Origin: Chlorobiota bacterium
GTDB lineage: Bacteria > Bacteroidota > Bacteroidia > Bacteroidales > F082
NCBI GenBank assembly: GCA_030619415.1
Contig: JAUXBM010000023.1
Span: 1-11,361, forward strand
Length of the DNA: 11,361 nt
Direction: 5' to 3'
Of the stretch, positions 1-6,692 are shown piece by piece. Each line of letters begins with the position of its first letter. Positions within the stretch are counted from its first letter, which is position 1. Both the position numbers and the translations under genes were made by a program. The notes beneath the pieces are model-generated. The model was not told the DNA's origin. It searched no databases and saw only the letters and a program-made list of their open reading frames with translations.

Positions 1-783
1 GAAGACATCCTGTGTCTTTTCTTTGCCGGCAACAAACTGAATATCATCCATGATCAGCACATCGATCATCTGGTAAAAATGGATGAAATCATTCTGATTG
101 TTATTCCTGACCGAATCGATATATTGGTTGACGAATTCATTGGTCTTTACATACAATACTGTTTTTTCAGGATAATTATTTTTAACCTGAAGTCCAATTG
201 CATGCACCAAATGCGTTTTACCCAATCCAACATTGCTGTAGACTAAAAGCGGGTTAAATGCTGTCTTTCCTGGATTTTCGGCTATGGCCCACCCAGCTGA
301 TCTGGCAAGGCGGTTGCAATCCCCCTCCACGAAATTGTCGAACGAATATGATTCGACCAATTGCGATTCCACTTTAATCTTCTTTAGGCCTGGGATGATA
401 AACGGATTTGGTATATCTCTTGTATTTGCTTTGTTCAAATCTATCGGCATCGTTACCGGTTTATTTTTTGTGGCTTTCGTATTGGAAGTTGGGTAATTGA
501 CCGAATATGGTTTTGAATCAGCAAATGAACTATCCATTATTACACTGTATTCCAGTCGGCCCTGAGTTCCAAGTTCCTTTTTAATTGTTTTCTTTAGCAG
601 GCTAATGTAATGCTCCTCAAGCCATTCGTAAAAAAACTGGCTGGGCACCTGTATAGTTATAATACTTCCTTCTAATTTAAGGGGTACTATTGGTTCGAAC
701 CATGTTTTGTAGCTCTGATAAGGTAAGTTATCCTTGATGACTTTCAGACACCGGTCCCAAACCTCAACGTGTTTTTTTGTCAT
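1..783 (-). CDS. dnaA: Chromosomal replication initiator protein DnaA, 3' end cut by the window edge
   Basis: DnaA binds DnaA boxes at oriC as an ATP-bound filament, melts the origin and helps load the replicative helicase. The ATG at 783-781 opens a frame that stays open to base 1, giving 261 visible residues. Domain I (about residues 1-85) has the family pattern of a WDRCL-type start, KTWFEPI near 27-32 and VPSQFFYEWLEEHY near 46-59. A low-complexity linker rich in Asn, Lys and Thr (about 86-140) is domain II. The AAA+ domain begins around SYSFDNFVEG (145-154). It contains the Walker A region SNVGLGKTHL (183-192) and the Walker B stretch VLIMDDIQF (242-250). The sensor motifs and DNA-binding domain IV lie outside the window. 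The P-loop starts with Ser-Asn where many DnaA proteins have Gly-Gly. There is no Shine-Dalgarno sequence before the start, which is usual in Bacteroidota. The assignment is certain; only completeness is unknown. Confidence 0.97.
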   Translation of the reverse strand, partial: MTKKHVEVWDRCLKVIKDNLPYQSYKTWFEPIVPLKLEGSIITIQVPSQFFYEWLEEHYISLLKKTIKKELGTQGRLEYSVIMDSSFADSKPYSVNYPTSNTKATKNKPVTMPIDLNKANTRDIPNPFIIPGLKKIKVESQLVESYSFDNFVEGDCNRLARSAGWAIAENPGKTAFNPLLVYSNVGLGKTHLVHAIGLQVKNNYPEKTVLYVKTNEFVNQYIDSVRNNNQNDFIHFYQMIDVLIMDDIQFVAGKEKTQDVF

Positions 784-796
784 TTGCACATAAAAA

Positions 797-807
797 TTAT
801 CCGATAA
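797..807. repeat. Short inverted repeat just upstream of the dnaA start
   Basis: The sequence TTATC-C-GATAA is a perfect 5-bp inverted repeat with a one-base centre, ending 14 bases before the dnaA ATG. Its left part, TTATCCGA, recurs on the opposite strand at 900-907. It resembles the first six bases of a DnaA box (TTATCC) but lacks the ACA end. It could be an autoregulatory site or simply chance in AT-rich DNA. Confidence 0.3.
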
Positions 808-850
808 TAAAAAGATTTATTGGTCAAAATATCGCTAACATTTTAAAAAT

Positions 851-858
851 CAAATGTA
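851..858 (-). promoter_or_regulatory. Possible dnaA promoter -7 element (TACATTTG)
   Basis: Read on the minus strand, 858-851 is TACATTTG, an exact match to the Bacteroidota -7 consensus TAnnTTTG. It would place transcription start about 60 bases upstream of the dnaA ATG. No TTG was found at the usual 17-23 base spacing upstream, so the call rests on one short element in AT-rich DNA. Confidence 0.3.
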
Positions 859-985
859 TGGTTAAGATACAGAGGAGCCTTAAAAGTACCTAACAAAAGT
901 CGGATAAAAATAGTGAAAAAAAAACAGGTTTTTTGATTGACTTTAAAATTTTTTTGTCGTATCTAGGAAAAAGGAAACTCATATT

Positions 986-1594
986 CTATTCAACTGTTTT
1001 CAAAGGTTTTAACTTCAATTCGTGAAATTTTGATAGTTTTGAAATCAGCTTTTTTTCCTCATTTTTTTTTATGGCAATTTTAATAACACAACTCATTTCA
1101 AAATTCTGATCAAGGATTTCCAAATTTTCCTCTTTGATAATCCGCATCATATCATTCAGCAGCGGATAATCAAATTCCAACTCATAATTGCTGGTAATGA
1201 ACTTAGTAACGATTCCGGCCTTGCTCAAAGCATCGCGAGATACCGTTTTATATGCATTGATCAGGCCACTAACCCCAAGTTTGGTTCCTCCAAAATACCG
1301 GATCACAATTACACACACATTAAATAATCCGAACGAATAAAGCTGATTTAGTATCGGCTTGCCGGCCGAACCGGATGGTTCCCCATCATCATTGCTTCTG
1401 TATTGCTCCTTTTCAGGATGAATACGCCAGGCATAACAATGGTGACGGGCATCATAATATTCTTTCTTAACTGTTTTTAATATTTCTTTGAATTGCTCTT
1501 CCGTTTCAACGGCAAAAACCTTCGCAATAAATTTACTTCCCTTTTCCTTATATATAGATTCGGATGCGGTTGTTATTATTTTGTAGCTATCCAC
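986..1594 (-). CDS. YigZ / IMPACT (UPF0029) family protein
   Basis: This 202-residue protein belongs to the YigZ/YvyE branch of the IMPACT family, cytoplasmic proteins of uncertain biochemical role related to the eukaryotic translation-control factor IMPACT. The N-terminal UPF0029 domain carries the family signatures KGSKFIA (18-24), DARHHCYAWRI (48-58), NDDGEPSGSAGKPIL (68-82) and IRYFGGTKLGVSGLINAY (98-115). The C-terminal part (about 135-202) is the ferredoxin-like domain found in the bacterial members. The length is normal for the family. The start is a GTG at 1594-1592: an in-frame stop lies seven codons upstream and there is no Met before residue 148, so no ATG can be used. A promoter with both Bacteroidota elements lies upstream (1668-1701). 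The gene stands alone, divergent from the DUF3298 gene. Family assignment is firm; cellular function is not known. Confidence 0.95.
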   Translation of the reverse strand: MDSYKIITTASESIYKEKGSKFIAKVFAVETEEQFKEILKTVKKEYYDARHHCYAWRIHPEKEQYRSNDDGEPSGSAGKPILNQLYSFGLFNVCVIVIRYFGGTKLGVSGLINAYKTVSRDALSKAGIVTKFITSNYELEFDYPLLNDMMRIIKEENLEILDQNFEMSCVIKIAIKKNEEKKLISKLSKFHELKLKPLKTVE

Positions 1595-1658
1595 CAGAAA
1601 AAGGGATTAAAACATCGTGATTATCAGGGTGGCAATTATAGCAATAATACCGGCCCGG

Positions 1659-1677
1659 TTTACTTTACAAAAGTAAA
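1659..1677. repeat. 8-bp inverted repeat over the -7 element upstream of the yigZ-like gene
   Basis: TTTACTTT (1659-1666) and AAAGTAAA (1670-1677) are perfect reverse complements around the three bases ACA. The repeat overlaps the predicted -7 element, a placement typical of repressor operators. It is A/T rich, so chance is possible. Confidence 0.4.
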
Positions 1678-1701
1678 AAACCCAGCACATTGAACGGTCA
1701 A
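1668..1701 (-). promoter_or_regulatory. Predicted promoter of the yigZ-like gene
   Basis: On the minus strand, 1675-1668 reads TACTTTTG, an exact fit to the Bacteroidota -7 element TAnnTTTG. A TTG lies at 1701-1699, separated by 23 bases, the upper end of the reported 17-23 base range. It would give a leader of roughly 70 bases before the GTG start. Both elements are embedded in inverted repeats (1659-1677 and 1689-1702). Confidence 0.5.
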
Positions 1702-1702
1702 T
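1689..1702. repeat. Second inverted repeat at the predicted -33 region
   Basis: ATTGA (1689-1693) and TCAAT (1698-1702) are reverse complements around ACGG. The right arm contains the predicted -33 TTG of the minus-strand promoter. Short arms make this a weak call on its own; it is listed because it sits beside the longer repeat at 1659-1677. Confidence 0.3.
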
Positions 1703-1721
1703 AGTTGTATTTTAGCATGAT

Positions 1722-1729
1722 TATTTTTG
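1722..1729 (+). promoter_or_regulatory. Possible -7 element for the DUF3298 gene (TATTTTTG)
   Basis: TATTTTTG matches TAnnTTTG exactly and ends 25 bases before the ATG at 1755, a sensible distance for a short leader. The nearest upstream TTG motifs give spacings of 14 and 29 bases, outside the usual range, so the -33 element is not supported. Confidence 0.35.
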
Positions 1730-1754
1730 GACAACCAATCTTCAATTTAAGTTC

Positions 1755-2879
1755 ATGAAAAACAGACTGATATACTTGTTCGTTATTTTGAATTTTTCGC
1801 TTTTGATGTTCGGACAGGGAACGGAGCAAAAGAAATTATCCTATTTAAGATTTGAAGGAAATATTGATACTGACATCAGCATCACAGCCAATATTGTCAG
1901 GCTTTATGATAAGTTATCGGGTAACTACCAATACCGTTTTGTGGAAGATGGAGATAAAATGTACTATGGCAAAACAATCGAGCTTGACGGAGACATTGAT
2001 GATGCAGACAATGCCCACTTAAAAGAATTTGGCCGGACAGAATATGCTTTTACAGGCATCCTGAAAAATGGTGTTTATAAGGGAAAATGGAACGCCACCG
2101 AAAATAAAAAACTGGATTTCGTGCTGAACGAATATTATCCTAACGGCAGTATGCCTTTCGATGTTCATTATTTGCACTCAGAAGGAAACCTGGTTGAAAA
2201 TGACCCCACCTCTCCTACTGCTGAAATCGAAATGACGCTTATTTATCCCGGAAAAAAATTCATCAATCCTGATGTGGTCGACTCCGTAAAAAGGTTTATT
2301 GCCAACAGCTTTTTTGGTACAGGTTTCTACATTCGTTTACCTGACAGCATGCTTGTTCGTTTTGAGAACGAGTATTTGTCGAACTATAAAAAACAAAACG
2401 AGAATTGGCACAAAAGCGGAGCATCGTTCAACTGGGAGAAAGTAATCAGCATGTCGGTAATATTTAATTCCAATTATATACTGTGCCTCGAATATCTTAA
2501 ATATGCTTATTCAGGCGGGGCACATGGAATGACCAATATTTCATACGACATCATTCATCTGGATGATGGGAAACTATTAACTTTTGCAGATGTGTTTGCG
2601 GAAGGATCGGAAGAAGACCTGGCAGCAATACTCACCAATCAATTGAGAAAAGATTACAGCATTCCAGCTGAGGTTAAGCTTACCGAAGCAGGTTTTTTTG
2701 TAGAACAAGTGAAACCCAACAGGAATATTTATATTACCGGTAGCGGATTGGGTTTTTCGTACAACAGCTACGAAATTGCACCCTACTCTCAAGGAGCTAC
2801 GAATATATTTCTAAAGTGGTCACAAATAAAAGACCTGATTAACACAGGGTCTCCAATTTCTCAATTGAGCCACCGATAG
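1755..2879 (+). CDS. Secreted DUF3298 (RsiV C-terminal-like) domain protein
   Basis: This is a 374-residue exported protein. Residues 1-20 form a signal peptide (MKNR, a hydrophobic stretch, then FGQG) with no lipobox cysteine. The C-terminal half matches DUF3298, the domain also found at the C-terminus of the anti-sigma factor RsiV: YAYSGGAHGM near 251-259, a LLTFADVF turn near 274-281, and the closing block NIYITGSGLGFSYNSYEIAP (324-343) followed by YSQGAT. The middle region (about 160-250) fits the DUF4163-like segment that usually precedes it. The N-terminal region (about 25-150) looks mostly beta-stranded, and I do not recognise it. There is no transmembrane anchor or sigma-factor gene beside it, so an anti-sigma role is unlikely here; a periplasmic or surface protein is more plausible. 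It is the only gene of its transcription unit, divergent from the yigZ-like gene and convergent with the DUF2461 gene. Confidence 0.85.
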   Translation: MKNRLIYLFVILNFSLLMFGQGTEQKKLSYLRFEGNIDTDISITANIVRLYDKLSGNYQYRFVEDGDKMYYGKTIELDGDIDDADNAHLKEFGRTEYAFTGILKNGVYKGKWNATENKKLDFVLNEYYPNGSMPFDVHYLHSEGNLVENDPTSPTAEIEMTLIYPGKKFINPDVVDSVKRFIANSFFGTGFYIRLPDSMLVRFENEYLSNYKKQNENWHKSGASFNWEKVISMSVIFNSNYILCLEYLKYAYSGGAHGMTNISYDIIHLDDGKLLTFADVFAEGSEEDLAAILTNQLRKDYSIPAEVKLTEAGFFVEQVKPNRNIYITGSGLGFSYNSYEIAPYSQGATNIFLKWSQIKDLINTGSPISQLSHR

Positions 2880-2953
2880 CTATTGAATAGTAGCATTGTT
2901 AGAAATGAGAACGCTGTTTATAGAAAATTCGGTATAAGTGATCGATCAAAAAT

Positions 2954-3610
2954 CTATCCGTTGATTGCCCTGTTTAAAAAATTATTAAAAGGTTTCATTG
3001 TCCTGAATACATCCAATACGGATTGATCAAAATTTGGCTGAATAACATCTTTCTCATCAAAATACTGAATAACCGTAAAATCTTTCAACTTCAAGGTTTC
3101 AATCCCTTCGAAATCTTTCGGAAATCCAGGCGGAGGCCTTTTTAGTCTTTCCCCTTTCACCTCGCCGAATACTCTTTTAAATTTTGCATCGCTTATAATG
3201 CCTTTAAATTCATCAAGATTATAGTAAATTTCCGACCTGATTTTTTTTAGGTTTTCCCCGGATGGGTGATACGAACCACCTCCGGCAAAACAGGTATCAG
3301 GACTGATATGAACATAATAACCAGCCATTTCCGACTTCCTCCCTCCATCAGCCATATAAGCACTGAAATAAGTCTTGTAAGGCGTTTTATCTTTCGAGAA
3401 CCTCACATCGCGGTAAATTCTGAACATCGTATTCTTAGCCGTCAAATCTCCGATGTCCTGATCAAATGACCTGATGTTAAGAATCAAATGATCGACAAAT
3501 TTTTCCATTTCAAAGCGGGCAGCTTCATATTGCTTTTTATGCTCGTTAAACCAATCACGGTTGTTATTTTTTTCCAGGTCTTTTAAAAATTTGAGTATGA
3601 TTTTATCCAT
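2954..3610 (-). CDS. DUF2461 / TIGR02453 family protein
   Basis: This 218-residue protein is a soluble, presumably cytoplasmic member of DUF2461 (TIGR02453), a family widespread in bacteria and fungi with no established function. The signatures are the N-terminal FLKDLEKNNNRDWFNEHKKQY (8-28, where the family consensus has NN-RDWF), FRIYRDVRFSKDKTPYKTYF (63-82), GYYVHISPD (97-105) and GGGSYHPSGENLKKIR (110-125). The length is typical. It starts at the ATG at 3610-3608; its upstream region is shared with the divergent plus-strand pair. It ends 74 bases from the stop of the DUF3298 gene, and I see no strong terminator hairpin between the two. Family assignment is confident; the biochemical role is unknown. 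Confidence 0.92.
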   Translation of the reverse strand: MDKIILKFLKDLEKNNNRDWFNEHKKQYEAARFEMEKFVDHLILNIRSFDQDIGDLTAKNTMFRIYRDVRFSKDKTPYKTYFSAYMADGGRKSEMAGYYVHISPDTCFAGGGSYHPSGENLKKIRSEIYYNLDEFKGIISDAKFKRVFGEVKGERLKRPPPGFPKDFEGIETLKLKDFTVIQYFDEKDVIQPNFDQSVLDVFRTMKPFNNFLNRAING

Positions 3611-3702
3611 TGTGTTAACCGATTAAATTTTTTCTTAAATTTAAGTGCCATAAAAATAACAAAGTTTGTTTGTTTTTGTTGGCCGCCAAACCTGTCCCAA
3701 CT

Positions 3703-4536
3703 GTGATACGCAAACCAACACGATTTATACTGCTACTTATGTCAGTAGTTGTATGCTCATGCACTGATATGATTGCCGGTGGGGACATCAATCCAATTGG
3801 CTCGCGGCAGGCCGGCATGGGGAGGATTTCTGTGGCGATAACCGATTTCTGGAATATCCAGAACAACCAGGCCGGCATTGCACTCATCGATAAAATTGGA
3901 GCAGGTATTTATTACGAAAACCGGTTTCTCGTCAATCAATTAAGCACTAAAAGCATTGCAGTAATCGTCCCGACCAAAATTGGCGTTTTGGGTGTATCGT
4001 TCAACCACTTCGGGTATAAGCTGTACAACGATATTAAAATTGGCCTGGTGTATGCCCGGTCGTTTGGGCAATTCTTCAGAATTGGATTGCAGCTGGATTA
4101 CCTGCAGACCACACTGGGTGATAACTATGGAAGTAAAAGCAATGTGACCTTTGAACTGGGCGTTCAATCGGATGTAACCAAAACCCTGACTATTGGAGCA
4201 TGGGTTTACAATCCAATCCAGGTTAAACTGGCTGATTACAACAACGAGAAAATTCCGGCTATTTTCAGGTTGGGACTTGCCTGGCATGTTATGGATAATT
4301 TCCTTGTTTCGGTGGAAGCAGAGAAAAGCACCGGAATCAGGCCTATTTTAGTTCGCGGCGGGCTTGAATACAGCATTAAAGAAATGTTTTTTATCCGGGG
4401 CGGTTTCTCAACACGACAGGAGATATTCTCAATGGGGTTTGGATTTAATTTCAAATTTTTAAAATTCGACATTTCTGCAATGATGCATGAGTCGCTGGGA
4501 TTTTCACCCCAGGCGTCTATGATCTTTCAATTTTAA
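3703..4536 (+). CDS. PorV/FadL-like outer-membrane beta-barrel protein
   Basis: The frame can be opened at TTG 3670, GTG 3703 or ATG 3739. I choose GTG 3703 (277 residues) because it gives a proper signal peptide: charged MIRKPTR, hydrophobic FILLLMSVVV, then CSC. The mature part begins with a block typical of PorV/FadL-like barrels in Bacteroidota: GSRQAGMGRISVAITDFWNI then QNNQAGIA, compared with the usual SARSxAMGGAxVA...NNPAGLA. The rest is alternating beta strands with aromatic residues, ending in SMIFQF, a C-terminal Phe typical of outer-membrane barrels. The two cysteines at the end of the signal region could also form a lipobox (VCSC). The next gene starts eight bases after this stop, so the two are almost certainly co-transcribed. 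Specific function is unknown; transport or a scaffold for the partner barrel is an inference. Confidence 0.75.
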   Translation: MIRKPTRFILLLMSVVVCSCTDMIAGGDINPIGSRQAGMGRISVAITDFWNIQNNQAGIALIDKIGAGIYYENRFLVNQLSTKSIAVIVPTKIGVLGVSFNHFGYKLYNDIKIGLVYARSFGQFFRIGLQLDYLQTTLGDNYGSKSNVTFELGVQSDVTKTLTIGAWVYNPIQVKLADYNNEKIPAIFRLGLAWHVMDNFLVSVEAEKSTGIRPILVRGGLEYSIKEMFFIRGGFSTRQEIFSMGFGFNFKFLKFDISAMMHESLGFSPQASMIFQF

Positions 4537-4544
4537 TTTGCCTG

Positions 4545-6692
4545 ATGAAAAGCGCTATAAATACCAAAAAAGCAGCGACCATCAGGATCGCGATATGGAT
4601 AATTGTGGGGCATTTATCAATGATGCAATTACACTCGCAGGAAATTGACTCTTCAAAAGTCACCAATATTGAATTCATTACAGACCAACTCGAAAACCTT
4701 GCACAGACAACAGATTTATCACTCGACTATTCCGATCTTGTTGATGATTATATGTACCTCATTCGGTATCCGATCAGCCTAAACTCTGATGATATCGGAA
4801 AGCTTCAGGAACTGCATCTGATCAACGAAATTCAGCTGAATAACCTCAGGTCGTACGTTGGTCTTTACGGTCCGCTTTATTCCATTTACGAATTAAAAGT
4901 CATTGCAGGCTACGACAATAAAACCATTCAAAACATTCTTCCCTTTGTAACGACCAAACAGAAAACGGATAAAATTTCACTCAATCCAGGCCAGGTTTTT
5001 AAATATGGTTCTCACCAGATCATCATGCGGTACCAACAAATTTTAGAGTCTTCTGCCGGATACAGCTATCCGCCAGACTCTGCAATAACAAGACCCGGAT
5101 CAATTTATCTGGGCAATCCCCAGGCGTATTATTTACGTTATGGATTTAACTACCGCAACAAAGTCAGGTTTGGATTTGTACTCGACAAAGATGCAGGGGA
5201 AGTATTGCTTAAAAGAAATCTCTCTGATTCTATCCGGGTTTTGGTTGGAGGCAAAGCCAATAGTTTAGTTGATTTTTTCTCGGGCCATATCTATGTTTCC
5301 GATCTGGGCATCCTAAAAAAGGCAGTACTCGGCGATTATCACCTGGAAGTCGGACAGGGGCTTACCTTGTGGACAGGCCTGGCTTTTGGGAAATCAGCCG
5401 AAGCCATGCAGGTCAAGCGTTACGGACGGGGAATCAGACCCAATACTTCAAGGAATGAGAACCGGTTTTTTCGCGGAGGGGCTGTAACATTGGGATGGAA
5501 AGGTGTTTCGCTTACCGGGTTCTACTCACGAAACAATGTGGACGCCACCCTGGTTTCGTTGTTGTCGGTTGACAAGATTAAAACAATTATTGAAACCGGC
5601 CTGCACAGGACAATCAGCGAACTGTTTTCAAAAGATGCAATTGCCATCACCGCTTATGGTGGCAGACTTGGTTTTACGCATAAACGACTGGAAATTGGGG
5701 CTACAGCCTTCCAAACGCGTTTAAGTACTTCAATGATTACCGGCGAAGATATTTACAGGGAATTCTATTTTTCAGGCGATAACCTGATTAATTATGGAGC
5801 CGATCTGAACCTGAACTTTAACAAGGTGAACATCTTCGGCGAATTCTCAGCATCATCAAACGGAGGATTCGCTGGGTTAGCCGGCTTTAACGCCTATCTT
5901 ACTGATCGGTTTTCGTTTACAGTTTTCTATCATGATTATGGTCGTGATTATCACAACCTCTACTCAAATCCGATGGCCGAAAGTAGTGCCATTGCAAATG
6001 AGAAAGGATTGTATTTCGGATTTCGGGCACTCATTCATCGCCAATGGAGCCTTTCGGGATACATTGATCATTTTCAGTTTCCATGGCTGAAATACAGGAT
6101 AGACGGCCCTTCAACCGGGAGGGACTACCTGTTGCAGATCAATTATACAACCGCCCGGAATGTAGAGATGTATCTGAGATATCGCTATAAAAACAAACAG
6201 GAAAACCATGCTGATGATTATGATTACACTGATAAGTTGGCCGAAGTGGCCAGAAATGAATTCCGGGTATTTATCAGCTACCGGGTTTTTGATTTCCTCA
6301 TTTTGAAGAACCGGCTCGATTTTACTTTTTACAATAAACAATATGAGGGTCATGAAAATGGGTATATGATCTATCAGGACATTCTTTACCGCCCCAATCG
6401 ATTTCCCCTTGAAGTCACTTTCCGGTATGCTTTATTTGATACAGATGGATATGATAGCCGCATTTATGCTTACGAAAATGATGTGCTCTACGCCTTTACC
6501 GTACCTGCATATTTTGATAGCGGACAGCGCACTTACCTGATGTTGAAATGGAAGGCCCTGAAACAACTTGATGTCTGGCTGAGGATTTCACGCAGCACTT
6601 TTTCAAACAGGCGAACTGTAGGATCGGGAACAGAAGAAATTAATGGAAACAAAAAAACGGAGGTAAAATTGCAGTTAATGATCAAGCTTTAA
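4545..6692 (+). CDS. Outer-membrane barrel with N-terminal helix-hairpin-helix (ComEA-like) region
   Basis: This is a 715-residue exported protein. Residues 1-32 form a signal peptide ending near LHSQ. After an acidic segment (about 33-75) comes a region resembling two tandem helix-hairpin-helix units of the ComEA type: LNSDDIGKLQELHLINEIQ (79-97) leading to YVGLYGPLYSIYEL (104-117), and KVIAGYDNKTIQNILPFV (118-135). The hairpin glycines that contact DNA in ComEA (GIG) are largely replaced, by LIN in the first unit and by AGYD in the second. Residues from about 150 to the end are repeated amphipathic beta strands rich in Tyr, Phe and Gly, consistent with a large barrel, ending in the strand KLQLMIKL. 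Related HhH-plus-barrel proteins are annotated in Bacteroidota, but no function is established to my knowledge. It forms a two-gene unit with the preceding barrel. Its stop overlaps the stop of the opposing DUF58 gene by four bases. Confidence 0.85.
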   Translation: MKSAINTKKAATIRIAIWIIVGHLSMMQLHSQEIDSSKVTNIEFITDQLENLAQTTDLSLDYSDLVDDYMYLIRYPISLNSDDIGKLQELHLINEIQLNNLRSYVGLYGPLYSIYELKVIAGYDNKTIQNILPFVTTKQKTDKISLNPGQVFKYGSHQIIMRYQQILESSAGYSYPPDSAITRPGSIYLGNPQAYYLRYGFNYRNKVRFGFVLDKDAGEVLLKRNLSDSIRVLVGGKANSLVDFFSGHIYVSDLGILKKAVLGDYHLEVGQGLTLWTGLAFGKSAEAMQVKRYGRGIRPNTSRNENRFFRGGAVTLGWKGVSLTGFYSRNNVDATLVSLLSVDKIKTIIETGLHRTISELFSKDAIAITAYGGRLGFTHKRLEIGATAFQTRLSTSMITGEDIYREFYFSGDNLINYGADLNLNFNKVNIFGEFSASSNGGFAGLAGFNAYLTDRFSFTVFYHDYGRDYHNLYSNPMAESSAIANEKGLYFGFRALIHRQWSLSGYIDHFQFPWLKYRIDGPSTGRDYLLQINYTTARNVEMYLRYRYKNKQENHADDYDYTDKLAEVARNEFRVFISYRVFDFLILKNRLDFTFYNKQYEGHENGYMIYQDILYRPNRFPLEVTFRYALFDTDGYDSRIYAYENDVLYAFTVPAYFDSGQRTYLMLKWKALKQLDVWLRISRSTFSNRRTVGSGTEEINGNKKTEVKLQLMIKL

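Larger units (their letters stand above)
784..985. other. AT-rich leader region between dnaA and the yigZ-like gene
   Basis: This 202-base stretch has no convincing open reading frame. It must hold the dnaA promoter and the 3' end of the yigZ-like transcript. It contains A/T runs (nine A at 916-924, then CAGG, then six T at 929-934) that could form only a weak A-T hairpin. Two copies of the 8-mer TTATCCGA lie in opposite orientation, at 797-804 and 900-907. No exact DnaA box (TTATnCACA) was found, so calling this the replication origin is not justified from the sequence alone. Confidence 0.6.

Noticed and set aside
284..496. 70-residue open frame on the plus strand
   Set aside because: It lies wholly inside dnaA on the opposite strand and has no family features; it is a shadow frame.
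916..934. A-run and T-run around CAGG as a terminator for the yigZ-like gene
   Set aside because: The stem would be only A-T pairs with a four-base loop and no GC core, so a functional intrinsic terminator is not supported.
784..985. Replication origin oriC beside dnaA
   Set aside because: No exact DnaA box, no box cluster and no clear DnaA-trio were found; AT richness alone is insufficient.
1493..1693. 66-residue plus-strand frame reaching into the gap upstream of the DUF3298 gene
   Set aside because: Most of it overlaps the yigZ-like gene antisense, and the remainder has no recognisable protein character.
2939..2948. Palindrome TGATCGATCA in the gap between the DUF3298 and DUF2461 genes
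   Set aside because: It is a 10-base palindrome without a loop or U-run, too short to call a terminator or binding site.
3940..4287. 115-residue minus-strand frame inside the PorV-like gene
   Set aside because: It overlaps a gene with a signal peptide and family motifs, and shows no domain of its own.
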